A stretch of 64,000 nt of DNA, taken from contig NZ_FRBL01000016.1 in NCBI RefSeq assembly GCF_900142605.1, forward strand, positions 34,892 to 98,891. Reading direction: 5' to 3'. The stretch comes from Chitinophaga jiangningensis (GTDB lineage: Bacteria > Bacteroidota > Bacteroidia > Chitinophagales > Chitinophagaceae). The position numbers and the translations under genes were made by a program. The notes under the pieces are model-generated. The model ran no database searches. It saw only the letters and a list, made by a program, of their open reading frames with translations, and was not told the DNA's origin. Of this stretch, positions 1 to 9,296 are shown piece after piece (position 1 is the first letter of the stretch; each line of letters opens with the position of its first letter).

Positions 1-1
1 G

Positions 2-697
2 GTGGACCGTTTCACCCTCAGCGGTGCTTCCGGTGCTAACTATGCTTCCCAGTTTAAAGTAGGTGGTTCGTTCGGAGATATCTATGGCACCGTATTGAGC
101 AGAGACGCGCAGGGCCGTATCCTCATCAAAGACGGCAAGCCGGTGAAACAGGGCGGCGACATGGTATACCTCGGGAATTCCAATACCAGGTGGCAGCTTG
201 GCTGGAACAACAACCTGAACTATGGCAATTTCAGTTTCTCTTTCCTGATCGATGGTAAGTTCGGCGGCAAGGTGATGTCTGTTACACAGGCGATGATGGA
301 CAGCTATGGCGTATCCAAAGTGAGTGGCGAAGCCCGTGATGCCGGTGGTGTAAAAATTAATGGTGTGGACGAAGCCGGTAACCCGGTATCTACCATTGAT
401 GCCGCTAACTGGTACTCGGTAATTGGCGGTCGCGAAGGCGTATCCGGCGAGTATATGTACAGTGCCACTACGGTGCGACTCAGAGAAGCCGCATTGGGTT
501 ACCAGGTACCGCTGAACAAAACTTTTGTGAAGTCCCTCAAGTTTTCACTTACCGGCCGTAACCTGATTTACTTCTCCAAAAAAGCACCGTTTGACCCTGA
601 GCAAACGATGTCAACCGCTAATGGCCTTGGCGGCGTGGACGCCTTTATGCTGCCCGCAACCCGCTCCTATGGCCTCACGCTGAATGCAACCTTCTAA
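2..697 (+). CDS. SusC/RagA-type TonB-dependent outer-membrane transporter, C-terminal part (5' truncated by window edge)
   Basis: Only the last 231 residues are inside the window; the reading frame is open at the left edge, so the GTG at base 2 is not a real start. The translation has the alternating, aromatic-rich strands of a beta barrel (for example WQLGWNNNLNYGNFSFSF) and ends in a C-terminal aromatic residue, as outer-membrane barrel proteins do. It also has the late SusC pattern RLREAALGYQVP followed by a GRNLIYFS-like segment. The stop codon overlaps the ATG of the SusD gene by one base (TAATG), which implies translational coupling. In the family, SusC forms the import barrel for glycans or peptides and SusD is its surface lid. 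The substrate cannot be told from this fragment. Confidence 0.93.
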   Translation: MDRFTLSGASGANYASQFKVGGSFGDIYGTVLSRDAQGRILIKDGKPVKQGGDMVYLGNSNTRWQLGWNNNLNYGNFSFSFLIDGKFGGKVMSVTQAMMDSYGVSKVSGEARDAGGVKINGVDEAGNPVSTIDAANWYSVIGGREGVSGEYMYSATTVRLREAALGYQVPLNKTFVKSLKFSLTGRNLIYFSKKAPFDPEQTMSTANGLGGVDAFMLPATRSYGLTLNATF

Positions 698-2367
698 TGG
701 TATCACTGAAAAAACTGAATAGGATGAAACTGATTAATAAACTGCGTGGATATAAAGTATGGGTGACTGCCGCACTGCTGATTGGCAGTATGAGCGCCTG
801 TACAAAAAATTTCGAATCATATAATACCGATAATACCGGGGTTACTGATGATCAGCTGGCCCCTGATTTCAATGTACTGGGACTGTATTTGAAATCTGCC
901 GAAATGTCTATTTACAACTTCTCCGGCGGAGGCGATCCCAACTCCTTCCAGGTGCAGCAAAACCTGAATGCCGACTGCTTTTCCGGGTATTTCATGTCGG
1001 CCACTCCGTTTGGCAGTGGTTTGAACAATATGAACTATTCACTGGTAAACGGCTGGAACGGTGAAGCCTATAAAGTAGGTTACCTCAACGTAATCGCTCC
1101 GCTTACCAAACTGCGTAGCACCGGTATCGAAAAAAACTTCCCGGCTGTATGGGCGGTAGCGCTGATTACGAAAGTAACGGCCATGAGTCGCGTCACCGAT
1201 ATCTACGGGCCTATTCCGTATAGCCATGTGGGTGAGAGCAATACCAGCGTGCCATTTGATAGTCAGCAGGACGTTTATAAACGTTTTTTCCTGGAGCTGG
1301 ACACGGCCGCCAATTACCTGCGCACGCAGATCAGCAGCGGTAAAGCGTTACCTTTCAACTTCGCACAGTTTGATGTGATTTACAACGGTAACTTTACCCA
1401 GTGGCTGAAGTTCGCTAACAGCTTACGCTTACGTCTTGCTACACATATTAACTATGCCGATAAAGCCCTTGCCAAATCAGAAGGGGAAAAAGCTTTGGAC
1501 CCTGCTAACGGAGGGCTGATTACTGCCAACGCGGATAACATGACCGTAAAGATCACCGGTGCATTTACCAATCCGCTGGTGTTTATTGCCACCGACTGGG
1601 CAGATACCCGCATCAATGCTTCTCTTGCCTGCTACCTCAATGGATACAACGATCCTCGCGTGAGTAAGTATATGGATAAGTCCACCGACCCTTCCTTTCC
1701 GAATCAATACATCGGTATTCGTATAGGCAGCATCACCAGTGCCAATGCGAAAGATGATTATGTGAAATATTCCAACCTGAATGTAAACGATGGTGCCGTG
1801 CCTTCTTTCAGCAAGCAAACAGCAGTACAACTGATGACCGCCGCGGAAGTATATTTCCTCCGTGCAGAAGCTGCCCTCAATGGCTGGACGAACGCAGGTG
1901 CTGTGCAGCAGGCTTATGAAGATGGCATTGCCACTTCCTTTGCGCAATGGAATGTAAGCAACGCTGGTTATAAAGACGATAATGCGAGCGTGCCGGCAGC
2001 TTACGTAGATCCGAAGAATCCTGTCAACAACGCACCAAGCCCTTCTTCCATCACCATCAAATGGAACGAAGCTGCTACGCCTGAACAGAAGCTGGAACGC
2101 ATCATCACGCAAAAATGGCTGGCGATGTTCCCTGAAGGCCAGGAGGCATGGACGGAGTTTCGCCGTACCGGTTATCCAAAGCTGTTTCCAGTGGTGAACA
2201 ACAACAGTGGCGGAACGATTAACACCGATCTGCAGATTCGCAGGTTGCCATTCCCGCAGAATGAATATAATACTAATCCACAGGCGGTGCAGGCGGCGAT
2301 TCAGCTGTTGAGTTCACCCGCCGATAATGGTGGCACTAAACTGTGGTGGGATCAGAAACCGAGATAA
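697..2367 (+). CDS. SusD/RagB-family substrate-binding lipoprotein
   Basis: The protein has 556 residues from the ATG that overlaps the SusC stop. A second in-frame ATG at 724 gives a cleaner lipoprotein signal peptide (positive start, hydrophobic core, then SMSAC), so either start is possible. The predicted lipidated cysteine is residue 35 of the long form. The body matches SusD-like proteins: an early QQNLNADCFSGY region, a TPR-like helical middle and the late EAWTEFRRTGYP segment typical of the SusD-like_2 group. It would sit on the outer face of the outer membrane as the lid of the upstream SusC barrel and capture the substrate. The pair is the last part of an operon that begins before the window and ends at the strong terminator at 2401. 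Confidence 0.95.
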   Translation: MVSLKKLNRMKLINKLRGYKVWVTAALLIGSMSACTKNFESYNTDNTGVTDDQLAPDFNVLGLYLKSAEMSIYNFSGGGDPNSFQVQQNLNADCFSGYFMSATPFGSGLNNMNYSLVNGWNGEAYKVGYLNVIAPLTKLRSTGIEKNFPAVWAVALITKVTAMSRVTDIYGPIPYSHVGESNTSVPFDSQQDVYKRFFLELDTAANYLRTQISSGKALPFNFAQFDVIYNGNFTQWLKFANSLRLRLATHINYADKALAKSEGEKALDPANGGLITANADNMTVKITGAFTNPLVFIATDWADTRINASLACYLNGYNDPRVSKYMDKSTDPSFPNQYIGIRIGSITSANAKDDYVKYSNLNVNDGAVPSFSKQTAVQLMTAAEVYFLRAEAALNGWTNAGAVQQAYEDGIATSFAQWNVSNAGYKDDNASVPAAYVDPKNPVNNAPSPSSITIKWNEAATPEQKLERIITQKWLAMFPEGQEAWTEFRRTGYPKLFPVVNNNSGGTINTDLQIRRLPFPQNEYNTNPQAVQAAIQLLSSPADNGGTKLWWDQKPR

Positions 2368-2400
2368 TTTTGAGAATAGATATATAACAAGTGTTAAGTG

Positions 2401-2432
2401 GCGCCTCATTTTCTATGAGGCGCTTTTTTTTC
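2401..2432 (+). terminator. Rho-independent terminator after susD
   Basis: A perfect 9-bp stem (GCGCCTCAT / ATGAGGCGC, 2401-2423) with a 5-base loop is followed directly by a run of eight T residues. It lies 33 bases after the SusD stop codon and would end the SusCD transcript. Confidence 0.9.
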
Positions 2433-2507
2433 CCTGGAATAGACCTGTGCATTCGGCACTGGTCTATTCCAGGGCGTGGCGGGGCTGGTGCCCCGGCCAC
2501 ACCCTGG
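2432..2507. repeat. Two consecutive perfect hairpins that share an arm end
   Basis: The first hairpin has 14-bp perfect arms (2432-2445 and 2461-2474) around a 15-base loop. The second runs from 2469 to 2507. Its arms are CCAGGG and CCCTGG outside, then GTGGC/GCCAC and GGGGC/GCCCC inside, with loop TGGT. The CCAGGG at 2469-2474 is the end of the first hairpin and the base of the second, so the two structures compete. They lie between the SusCD terminator and the small lipoprotein gene at 2597. They may be a small intergenic palindromic element or a regulatory leader; nothing here decides which. Confidence 0.75.
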
Positions 2508-2596
2508 AGTTTGATGGTGATTTACCTACCTGTTGTAACTTTTACTGCCCACGTCCGTTTTAACAGGCAAACTCCCAAACCAAAATCATTGCTGCT

Positions 2597-3040
2597 ATGC
2601 GTACTGTTAAAGCTATCTTGTTGCTCAACGTATTATTATTCACGGCCTTCGGCTGTAAGAAATATGAAAAACCGAAGCCCGAAATCATTACCTGTATCAG
2701 TTTCGGTGTTTCCTGTGTCGCGGTGAAATATGTTGGTAAAAGTTGTCAGGATGTGATCCAGTTGGTAGACCCCAGGATGCAGGCGGGTTTTAAAAACTAC
2801 ACGGATACCATCAGTAATGCTTTCTTTGGCGAACCGCTGAATCCACGCGCCATTCCGCATACCATGGGTGTTGTAGGACTACCGGATTCCGTAAAAGATG
2901 GCAACGTATTTTACATGACGCTGAGTGGAATTGACTCTTCAAGTTATCACCCGGCAAATTGTTACAGTAATACCTTTATTGTTAAGTATGCTGCACTCAG
3001 CAAAACACCCTGCGCTCCAGGCACAGAGATTAAATACTAA
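2597..3040 (+). CDS. Small secreted lipoprotein, unknown function
   Basis: This 147-residue protein is not a family I recognise. It starts with a clear lipoprotein signal peptide (MRTVKAILLL, then TAFGC), which predicts a lipidated Cys20. The mature part is short, has several cysteines (in ITCISFGVSC, GKSCQD, NCYSN and TPCAPG) and no membrane segment. The cysteines could form disulfides in the periplasm or on the surface. The gene lies alone after the SusCD terminator, 230 bases downstream, and its stop overlaps the stop of the converging antiporter gene. The overlap and the signal peptide support a real gene; its role is unknown. Confidence 0.75.
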   Translation: MRTVKAILLLNVLLFTAFGCKKYEKPKPEIITCISFGVSCVAVKYVGKSCQDVIQLVDPRMQAGFKNYTDTISNAFFGEPLNPRAIPHTMGVVGLPDSVKDGNVFYMTLSGIDSSSYHPANCYSNTFIVKYAALSKTPCAPGTEIKY

Positions 3041-4146
3041 GGCACAATGGTGATAAACAGGTAAGTAGCCAGTATCACCAGCTGTACAATGCCCTGTAAA
3101 ACGTTGGTCCGGCCTGCGCCAAATGAAATATTGATGGTAAAAAGTGAGAGTAACAGTAGTAAGGTGGACTTACCATCAATACCAAGTGTGACTTCAAAAT
3201 TCATGACGTAGCACACGATGGCCACCGCCGGAATGGTGAGTCCGATACTTGCCAGGGCAGAGCCCAGTGCGAGGTTCAAACTGGTTTGCAGGCGATTGCG
3301 GGAGGCGGCGCGAATAGCGGCGAGTCCTTCCGGCAACAGGATCACAGCGGCAATAATAATACCTACCAGGCTCTTAGGAGCACCCAGGTCTACAACAATA
3401 CCTTCGATGGTAGGCGACAATTTCTTCGAGAGCAATACCACCACAACCAGGGAAGCTAACAACAGCAACAGGCTGCAAACGGTAGTACCTGCGGATGGTG
3501 GCGATGCATGAGCATCTTCGTCGCCTTTGGCCGCATCTTCCGGCAAAAAATAATCCCGGTGCAGTCCCGTTTGCACCGCTACAAAGCCACCGTATAAAAC
3601 GAGCGAGATAATGGCCACAAATATCAGCTGACTGCTGCTATACACTGGTCCCGCAGAGGTAGTGGTATAGTTAGGCAGCACCAGGGTTAATACGGATATA
3701 GCCGTGAGGGTAGTCAGCGCAGCGCTTACCCCCTGCTTGATGTACGCCTGCTCCTTGTATTTATAACCACCAATCAGTAACGACAACCCAATGATACCCG
3801 TGAGGATCAGCATGATGGCCGCAAACACCGTATCCCTGGCCAGGGTAGCACCTCCTGCGCTTTTTGATAACATCATGGAAACGATCAGTGATACTTCAAT
3901 CACGGTAATGGCTAATGCAAGAATCAACGTACCAAAAGGCTCTCCCACTTTATGCGCTACCACTTCGGCATGGTGTACTGCCGCCAGCACCGTAGCTATC
4001 AGCGAGGCTCCCATGATCACGGCAAACAGGCCGCTCTTATACTGCGATGCCAGTGCTAAGATGATCAGGCCCAGCATTGGACATATGATTGACCATAATG
4101 GCAGTGCTATTTTCCAACGTTTATATAAAAAATGATTATACTCCAT
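3037..4146 (-). CDS. chaA: ChaA-type Ca2+(Na+)/H+ antiporter
   Basis: This 369-residue polytopic membrane protein has about eleven hydrophobic segments. Two inverted repeats carry the signature helices of the CaCA superfamily, CAX branch. The first is HHAEVVAHKVGEPFGTLILA and the ALAITVIEVSLI that follows. The second is ILLPEGLAAIRAASRNRLQT and the LNLALGSALASIGLTIP that follows. The acidic residues in GEPFGT/VIEVS and LPEG are the family's ion-binding positions. A hydrophilic loop rich in Glu, Asp and His separates the halves near residue 220. It should exchange cytoplasmic Ca2+ or Na+ for protons at the inner membrane. It is transcribed alone, convergent with the small lipoprotein gene. The specific ion is inferred from the family. 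Confidence 0.93.
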   Translation of the reverse strand: MEYNHFLYKRWKIALPLWSIICPMLGLIILALASQYKSGLFAVIMGASLIATVLAAVHHAEVVAHKVGEPFGTLILALAITVIEVSLIVSMMLSKSAGGATLARDTVFAAIMLILTGIIGLSLLIGGYKYKEQAYIKQGVSAALTTLTAISVLTLVLPNYTTTSAGPVYSSSQLIFVAIISLVLYGGFVAVQTGLHRDYFLPEDAAKGDEDAHASPPSAGTTVCSLLLLLASLVVVVLLSKKLSPTIEGIVVDLGAPKSLVGIIIAAVILLPEGLAAIRAASRNRLQTSLNLALGSALASIGLTIPAVAIVCYVMNFEVTLGIDGKSTLLLLLSLFTINISFGAGRTNVLQGIVQLVILATYLFITIVP

Positions 4147-4494
4147 GGGGGTAAAATATGAATTCCCGCTTAAAGGGACATTAAAATGAAATTAGAACTG
4201 CTGAGCCTCCTGCGGCACTCCCGCAATTATATAGCACAATGCACAATCCGTACATCCGCTGTATTCCGCTGCTGCTTTACCTTTACATCCGGACTTTCAT
4301 CCATCCTGATAAACCATCGGTAATCAAAACAAAAATTTCCTGTACAGGTTCATTTACCGGCGGAAAAGAACGGACAGCACCAGTAATCAATTCTAAGGAG
4401 CGTTATTCGGAACCTGTTTATGACCCCATGGAGGATGCACCAAAAAGCACACAGCTCACACCGATGGTGACAGCTGCGCGCGGCAGGTGCATCC
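4147..4494. other. Intergenic stretch, no gene supported
   Basis: This 348-base gap lies between the start of the antiporter gene and the stop of the M1 peptidase gene, both on the minus strand. It must hold the antiporter promoter and probably the peptidase terminator, but I see no strong hairpin with a T run. A 91-codon plus-strand open frame here shows no family features and is not called. Confidence 0.6.
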
Positions 4495-7350
4495 TTATTG
4501 CTTTTCTACTGTGATGTAAAAATTTTCGTCATCCACCCCAACATCTTCCGCATTCATTTTTTTCAGTGTGGTGACTTTCCATTCCGCCTCCGGATACAGC
4601 CATCCACCTGGCTTTTCGCCGATGGTATATTTTACCGGCATATCAAATCCGGCTACAGTGCCTGCCCAACGGTATCGCAATTGCAATCCGCCGGCTACAT
4701 TTTTAAGCGAGTATTCCAATCGGGGAATTGTGGTAAGTCGCAGGTATTGATCAAAGAAGGGTTTTAAATTCCTTTTCATTTGGTGAGATATAAATGCCTC
4801 CAGGGAATCGGAGCTGAGGGTCCTGTAACGATACTGGCGCTGAATATTGTTGAGGAGCGTGTACCAGGCACTGTCGCCGGGTAATAGCTGCCGCAGGGTA
4901 TGTAACATGAGACTGGCCTTGGTATACATATCCCCGATGTCATAATGAATGTGATTTACATTATACACGCCTATCACCGGTTCCTTATTCAGCACGCCGG
5001 TTTTACTTTCCGCTACCGTGGCTGCTCCCACCGCTTTACCGAACAGCATTTCCGTCATCAGCACTTCCGCATAGGTGGCAAAGCCTTCGTGTATCCACAT
5101 GTCGGCGATATCTTCGGAGGTAATGGCATTGCCCCACCATTCATGGGCCGACTCATGCCAGATAATTGATGGCAGTATCAGCAAACCAGTATCATTGAGT
5201 ATTTTCCCAAAGCACACAATACTTTGGTGCTCCATAGGATACGGGCTTTCCACCAGTTTAAATCCATCCCGCGGAAACGGATAAGCCCCAAATGCTTTCT
5301 CAAAGGTGGCCAGCATTTGCTTTACCTCCGGAAACAGTTTACGGGCGCGTTCCAGGTGCATCGGCAGTACATAATAGTCCAATACCAGCGTATCACCGGT
5401 TATGCTACGGTACTGATCCGTAAAATGGCTGTACTTCCCTATGCAGAACGACACATTGTAGTTATTAACCGGGTACGTCACCCGCCATTCATAACGGGTA
5501 CTGGTATCCCCCAGGTTTACCTTTGATAGCAGCTGACCGTTGGAGATCTCCGTATAGCCTGCCGGTACGGTAACGGCTATACGCATACTGTCCGGTTCAT
5601 CGGACTGATGATCCTTATTAGGCCACCATACACTCGCTCCCGATCCCTGGCATACCATCTGCGTCCATGGATTACCGGCAGGGTCCTTATCATATAGTAT
5701 GCCGCCATACATAGGCAGGCGGGCATCGCCTTCCTGGGGCTGGCCGTGGTACACGATGGTAACAGCTGATTGGCCGCTGATCAAAGTATCAGGCAGGGTA
5801 ATAAACACGGCGTCGTATTCCCGGGTATAGCTGACCGGTGCATCCTTGTATAGCACACTGTCGATGACCATGTTTGCGTATAGGTCCAGCTGAAACCTGC
5901 TAAATGGTTGCATCACCCGGAACTGTATTTCATTACGTCCACGGATATATTTTTTTTCGGCAGATACGGATACATCCAGGTTATAAAAGGTAACGTCGTA
6001 GCAGGTACGAAACGGGGATAGCATACCCCGTAGGGTATCGCGACGGGTAAACCCATTCTCCCGGTTCGATAAGCGAATGCCGGGGACAGCCGCGGTGTCC
6101 TTAGTAGTGGTCAGCTTTACCGTATCAGGAATATCCGGCAGCAGGATATTGAAATTTTCCCAGAAGGCGGTATCATATCGTTGGGGAATGAGCTGCCCCA
6201 CGGCAGCCGCCTTACTGGCCACACCGGCATCGAAAGGCTTCACACTGTCGGTGGAGATACCGGTAACCTGCAACAGGAAGTCGCCCTTCCAGGGTGCGTT
6301 ATGTACCTGGCGGCTACGACTGTTTACTACTAACTCCCAATGGCGGTGTACCTGTTCCAGGTACCATTTGCCCTTATAGGGCTTGTATTGAATGGTGGTA
6401 ATAGCATCCTGAAAGGTAAGGCTGGCTTTCATGAGGCGCGACATAATCGTGTATGCCACTCCTCCCATACCGTGTTTATTAATCCAGTTGGCACCATCCG
6501 GTGTGAGCGACCAGACCACCTTCACGATGGCGAGTGTGGAGTCTTCCAGGTAAACCGTTCCCTTCGTAAGCGCTTTTTTATGTGGCTTGCGGGGCATGTA
6601 ATCAACGATGAGCAGCCGCCGGTCCCCTTCCATGATAGCCTCGCGATAAACAAACCTGTACAGGTAAAAATTATCCGGATTCAGGAATGAGCGTGGTGCG
6701 TCCGGTGATTTTTGCAGGTCCTCCATGAGGGAGCTGTAAGCGGTATTGGTGATATTGCTGATCCAGTTGTAAAACCGCGGATCATCCCTTGGCGGCGTTT
6801 GGTGCTTGCGCCCTTTTACCAGCCGGATCTGATCCTGCTGGCCAGGCTGGCGATATACCTTAAAGATGTCCAGGACAGATTCGTTATAATTGAGGGTATC
6901 CTGCCCCATTCTGATATCCTCCCGATAAAATGCGGATAGTCGTAACCGTGCGGTGTCGTAATTGGCAGGCATGCGGGCAATGGCTTTTTCAATGAGGGAC
7001 TGCCCATTGGGTGTACTAATGATCACAGGGGCCAGCTCCATGGAGGCTTGTTCCAGGTTCACGTTCAAATGGCCGTCTTCCTGCGGCACAGGTATAACCA
7101 CCCGGCGGTAGCCCATAAAAGTAATCACCAGTGAGTCGGGCCGGTCCCACAAGGGTATTTTCAGGAGGAAGTCGCCATGGCCATTAGCGGTAGTGCGGCT
7201 ACTTTCATGCAGCGCCTGTACAGAGGCATAGGGTAATGGTGTTTGTTGCCGGGCATCCCGGATTTTTCCGGAAACCACCCGGAACGACTGTTGACTAAAA
7301 ACCAATAAACTACAAAGAGAAAATATCAGGGCCAGGCAATAAAATCGCAT
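4495..7350 (-). CDS. Secreted M1-family metallopeptidase with N-terminal carboxypeptidase-regulatory-like domain
   Basis: The protein has 951 residues. A signal peptide (about residues 1-19) is followed by a CarboxypepD_reg-like beta-sandwich (GKIRDARQQTPLPYASV, about 28-110). A middle region of about 300 residues lacks an assignment. The C-terminal half is an M1 aminopeptidase-like module. The zinc site HESAH is at residues 732-736, with the third ligand Glu in IHEGFATYAE about 18 residues later. A degenerate exopeptidase motif (YPMEHQS in place of GAMEN) precedes it. In the family this site binds one Zn2+ and removes N-terminal residues from peptides. The signal peptide puts it in the periplasm or outside. 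It stands as a single minus-strand gene between the antiporter and the AraC regulator. Confidence 0.92.
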   Translation of the reverse strand: MRFYCLALIFSLCSLLVFSQQSFRVVSGKIRDARQQTPLPYASVQALHESSRTTANGHGDFLLKIPLWDRPDSLVITFMGYRRVVIPVPQEDGHLNVNLEQASMELAPVIISTPNGQSLIEKAIARMPANYDTARLRLSAFYREDIRMGQDTLNYNESVLDIFKVYRQPGQQDQIRLVKGRKHQTPPRDDPRFYNWISNITNTAYSSLMEDLQKSPDAPRSFLNPDNFYLYRFVYREAIMEGDRRLLIVDYMPRKPHKKALTKGTVYLEDSTLAIVKVVWSLTPDGANWINKHGMGGVAYTIMSRLMKASLTFQDAITTIQYKPYKGKWYLEQVHRHWELVVNSRSRQVHNAPWKGDFLLQVTGISTDSVKPFDAGVASKAAAVGQLIPQRYDTAFWENFNILLPDIPDTVKLTTTKDTAAVPGIRLSNRENGFTRRDTLRGMLSPFRTCYDVTFYNLDVSVSAEKKYIRGRNEIQFRVMQPFSRFQLDLYANMVIDSVLYKDAPVSYTREYDAVFITLPDTLISGQSAVTIVYHGQPQEGDARLPMYGGILYDKDPAGNPWTQMVCQGSGASVWWPNKDHQSDEPDSMRIAVTVPAGYTEISNGQLLSKVNLGDTSTRYEWRVTYPVNNYNVSFCIGKYSHFTDQYRSITGDTLVLDYYVLPMHLERARKLFPEVKQMLATFEKAFGAYPFPRDGFKLVESPYPMEHQSIVCFGKILNDTGLLILPSIIWHESAHEWWGNAITSEDIADMWIHEGFATYAEVLMTEMLFGKAVGAATVAESKTGVLNKEPVIGVYNVNHIHYDIGDMYTKASLMLHTLRQLLPGDSAWYTLLNNIQRQYRYRTLSSDSLEAFISHQMKRNLKPFFDQYLRLTTIPRLEYSLKNVAGGLQLRYRWAGTVAGFDMPVKYTIGEKPGGWLYPEAEWKVTTLKKMNAEDVGVDDENFYITVEKQ

Positions 7351-7412
7351 ATTCTTTTTTTAGGGCAAATAAAGGATAACAGGGCTGCCTACCTACTCAA
7401 ATCCGGATTTGA

Positions 7413-8552
7413 TCACTCCTTATCGGCTTCACCATGGCCCACTTCCGCGATTTGACGTAAATATTCGGTGGGCGATGTGCCGGTTTGCTGTTTGAATGCC
7501 CGCTGAAAAGTTGCCTGCGAGTTAAATCCTGATTCGAAGGCTACCCCCATCAGGGTCATATGCCCAAATCCGGGTTGCCGTACTTTCTGCTGGAAATCGG
7601 CAATGCGGTATCCATTCACAAACTCATTAAAACTTTTATTTACATATTGATTTAATACCAGGGAGATGGTTTTGGCGGCTATGCCCGTATGTTTCGATAA
7701 CAAGGCAAGATTAAGCTCGGGCTGCAGATACAGTTTCTCCACTTCCATCGCATGCCGGAGCTGCGCTACAATGGCATCGGTGTTGGGTGGCGGTGTCACC
7801 CTAACGGCTGTACGCAGCTCTTCCGGTTTAGCAGGCGCGAGTAAACCCTTGATGCCAATGGTATAGAGCAAAGCTACCAGCGGTATGTAAACAGGGGCCC
7901 AGCCTACCAGGTCCAACAGCTTGTTGGACAACGATGGAATGACGTACGGCACAAGATAAATAAACCAGATGGCTTGAAAAACCAGAAATATCCCGATAAA
8001 GGTACGCAGCCAGCGGCCGTAGGATCCATTCCCGCTATGCACTTGCAGGTAACGGTAGGCTAATACTAGGTAAATAGTCACTGACATCCATCGCGGGATA
8101 TCCGCATATACATTATAGGTATCAATAAAATTCCCCCATGGGGCGGGGCGGTTTGGGAGCAGGCCCAGCAGCACCCCGGAAAAGAAAATAATCGCTGCCA
8201 GCTGCCCACCCACGTCTATTAATACCGGTGCAAAATGCCAGCGTTGCTGCTTTGTAAGCCTGAAGCCCGGCTCCAGCGAGGCCATGATATAAAAATACAA
8301 CAACGGCCCTACCGGCATTACCAGCACGCCGGGAATAATCGCACATAATACGTTGATGACTACTGATATATTAAAGATGGGTAGTTCATTGATCAGCAGG
8401 TTAAAGCAGGCCAACCCAAAAATAGCCATCACCCAGGCCAGGAACCGGTTGGCAGGGCGCTTTCGGGCGCCTGCAAAAAGTAGTACAGTCAGTATGATTC
8501 CCTGCAATACCCCCATCAGCAGGATGGTGTGGAATATACCTGTCGAGGTCAT
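7413..8552 (-). CDS. Membrane-anchored AraC-family transcriptional regulator
   Basis: The protein has 379 residues. The N-terminal 230 residues contain about seven hydrophobic segments (LLMGVLQGIILTVLLF, FLAWVMAIFGLACFNLLI and others). The C-terminal 110 residues form an AraC/XylS DNA-binding domain: the first helix-turn-helix is in LNLALLSKHTGIAAKTISLV, the second in GVAFESGFNSQATFQRAFKQ, followed by the usual TGTSPTEY. This seven-helix-plus-AraC layout is common in Bacteroidota and suggests sensing at the inner membrane with the DNA-binding domain in the cytoplasm. It could regulate the adjacent peptidase gene, 62 bases downstream, but no operator can be named. Confidence 0.93.
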   Translation of the reverse strand: MTSTGIFHTILLMGVLQGIILTVLLFAGARKRPANRFLAWVMAIFGLACFNLLINELPIFNISVVINVLCAIIPGVLVMPVGPLLYFYIMASLEPGFRLTKQQRWHFAPVLIDVGGQLAAIIFFSGVLLGLLPNRPAPWGNFIDTYNVYADIPRWMSVTIYLVLAYRYLQVHSGNGSYGRWLRTFIGIFLVFQAIWFIYLVPYVIPSLSNKLLDLVGWAPVYIPLVALLYTIGIKGLLAPAKPEELRTAVRVTPPPNTDAIVAQLRHAMEVEKLYLQPELNLALLSKHTGIAAKTISLVLNQYVNKSFNEFVNGYRIADFQQKVRQPGFGHMTLMGVAFESGFNSQATFQRAFKQQTGTSPTEYLRQIAEVGHGEADKE

Positions 8553-8593
8553 AGAACAAATATCCGTTTAGCTGAACTCTACCTTAAAAAAAT

Positions 8594-8616
8594 ACCGGGA
8601 TGATGATCATCCCGGT
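8594..8616 (-). terminator. Terminator of the ECF sigma gene
   Basis: The arms ACCGGGATGAT and ATCATCCCGGT are perfect complements with one base between them. On the minus strand the stem is followed by a run of seven T (plus-strand A residues 8586-8592). It lies 44 bases past the stop of the sigma gene at 8660. Confidence 0.85.
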
Positions 8617-8659
8617 AACGAATATACTAAGATATTGTTGCTTCAGATATTTACACTCT

Positions 8660-9250
8660 TTAGCACATTACGGTTTCCGAAGCGGCCATCTGCCGCCTTA
8701 AATTCATGAGTGCATAACGCACACGACCCAACGCTGTATTAATACTAATACCCACCGTTTGAGCCATCTCCCGGTAATTAAGCCCGGCGTAATACCGCAG
8801 GATCAATGCTTCGCGCTGTGCTGCAGGCAGCCGGTCCAGCATGTCCTCTATTTCCCGGTACCGCTCACCGGTGATGAGCCGCTGCTCCGGACTAAAATCC
8901 ATGTAGTGCAGGCTGTCGCCAATGGCCTCATTAAAGCGGGTTACCACATTATGCCTGGTTTCGGCCTTCCGGAAATGGCTGATGCAAAAGTTATGGGCGA
9001 TACGCACCACCCAGGGGCAAAACCGGTTATTATCCGTATACTGCCCCGATTTCAAGGCATTGATAATCTTAATAAACACCTCCTGGAAAAAATCTTCTGC
9101 CAGGGCTTTATCGCGTACCAGCAATACTATGGTTGTAAAAATCCTGTCCTTATGTCTGTACACCAACGTAGTAAAGGCCGGGTTATCGCCTGCTAAATAC
9201 AATCGGACTAACTCCTGATCCGAAAGATGGTTATACTTCTGCATACACAT
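8660..9250 (-). CDS. ECF-type RNA polymerase sigma factor
   Basis: The protein has 196 residues, the usual ECF length. Region 2 shows AFTTLVYRHKDRIFTTIVLL and DFFQEVFIKI (core binding and -10 recognition). Region 4 shows LPAAQREALILRYYAGLNYR and a helix-turn-helix (MAQTVGISINTALGRVRYAL). The start may be the first ATG or the ATG two codons later. Unlike the sigma gene at 36.4 kb, it has no FecR gene beside it, so its anti-sigma partner, if any, is elsewhere. It begins 93 bases after the collagen-like lipoprotein that ends the long operon and is on the same strand, so it may receive read-through transcription. It ends at a clear terminator. Confidence 0.93.
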   Translation of the reverse strand: MCMQKYNHLSDQELVRLYLAGDNPAFTTLVYRHKDRIFTTIVLLVRDKALAEDFFQEVFIKIINALKSGQYTDNNRFCPWVVRIAHNFCISHFRKAETRHNVVTRFNEAIGDSLHYMDFSPEQRLITGERYREIEDMLDRLPAAQREALILRYYAGLNYREMAQTVGISINTALGRVRYALMNLRRQMAASETVMC

Positions 9251-9296
9251 ATTATCATACGATGAATGAATAGATTTTACTTCGAGGGAAATGAGG

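Noticed and set aside
4239..4514. Plus-strand gene of 91 codons between the antiporter and the M1 peptidase
   Set aside because: It has no domain, signal peptide or conserved pattern, and it overlaps the end of the peptidase gene.
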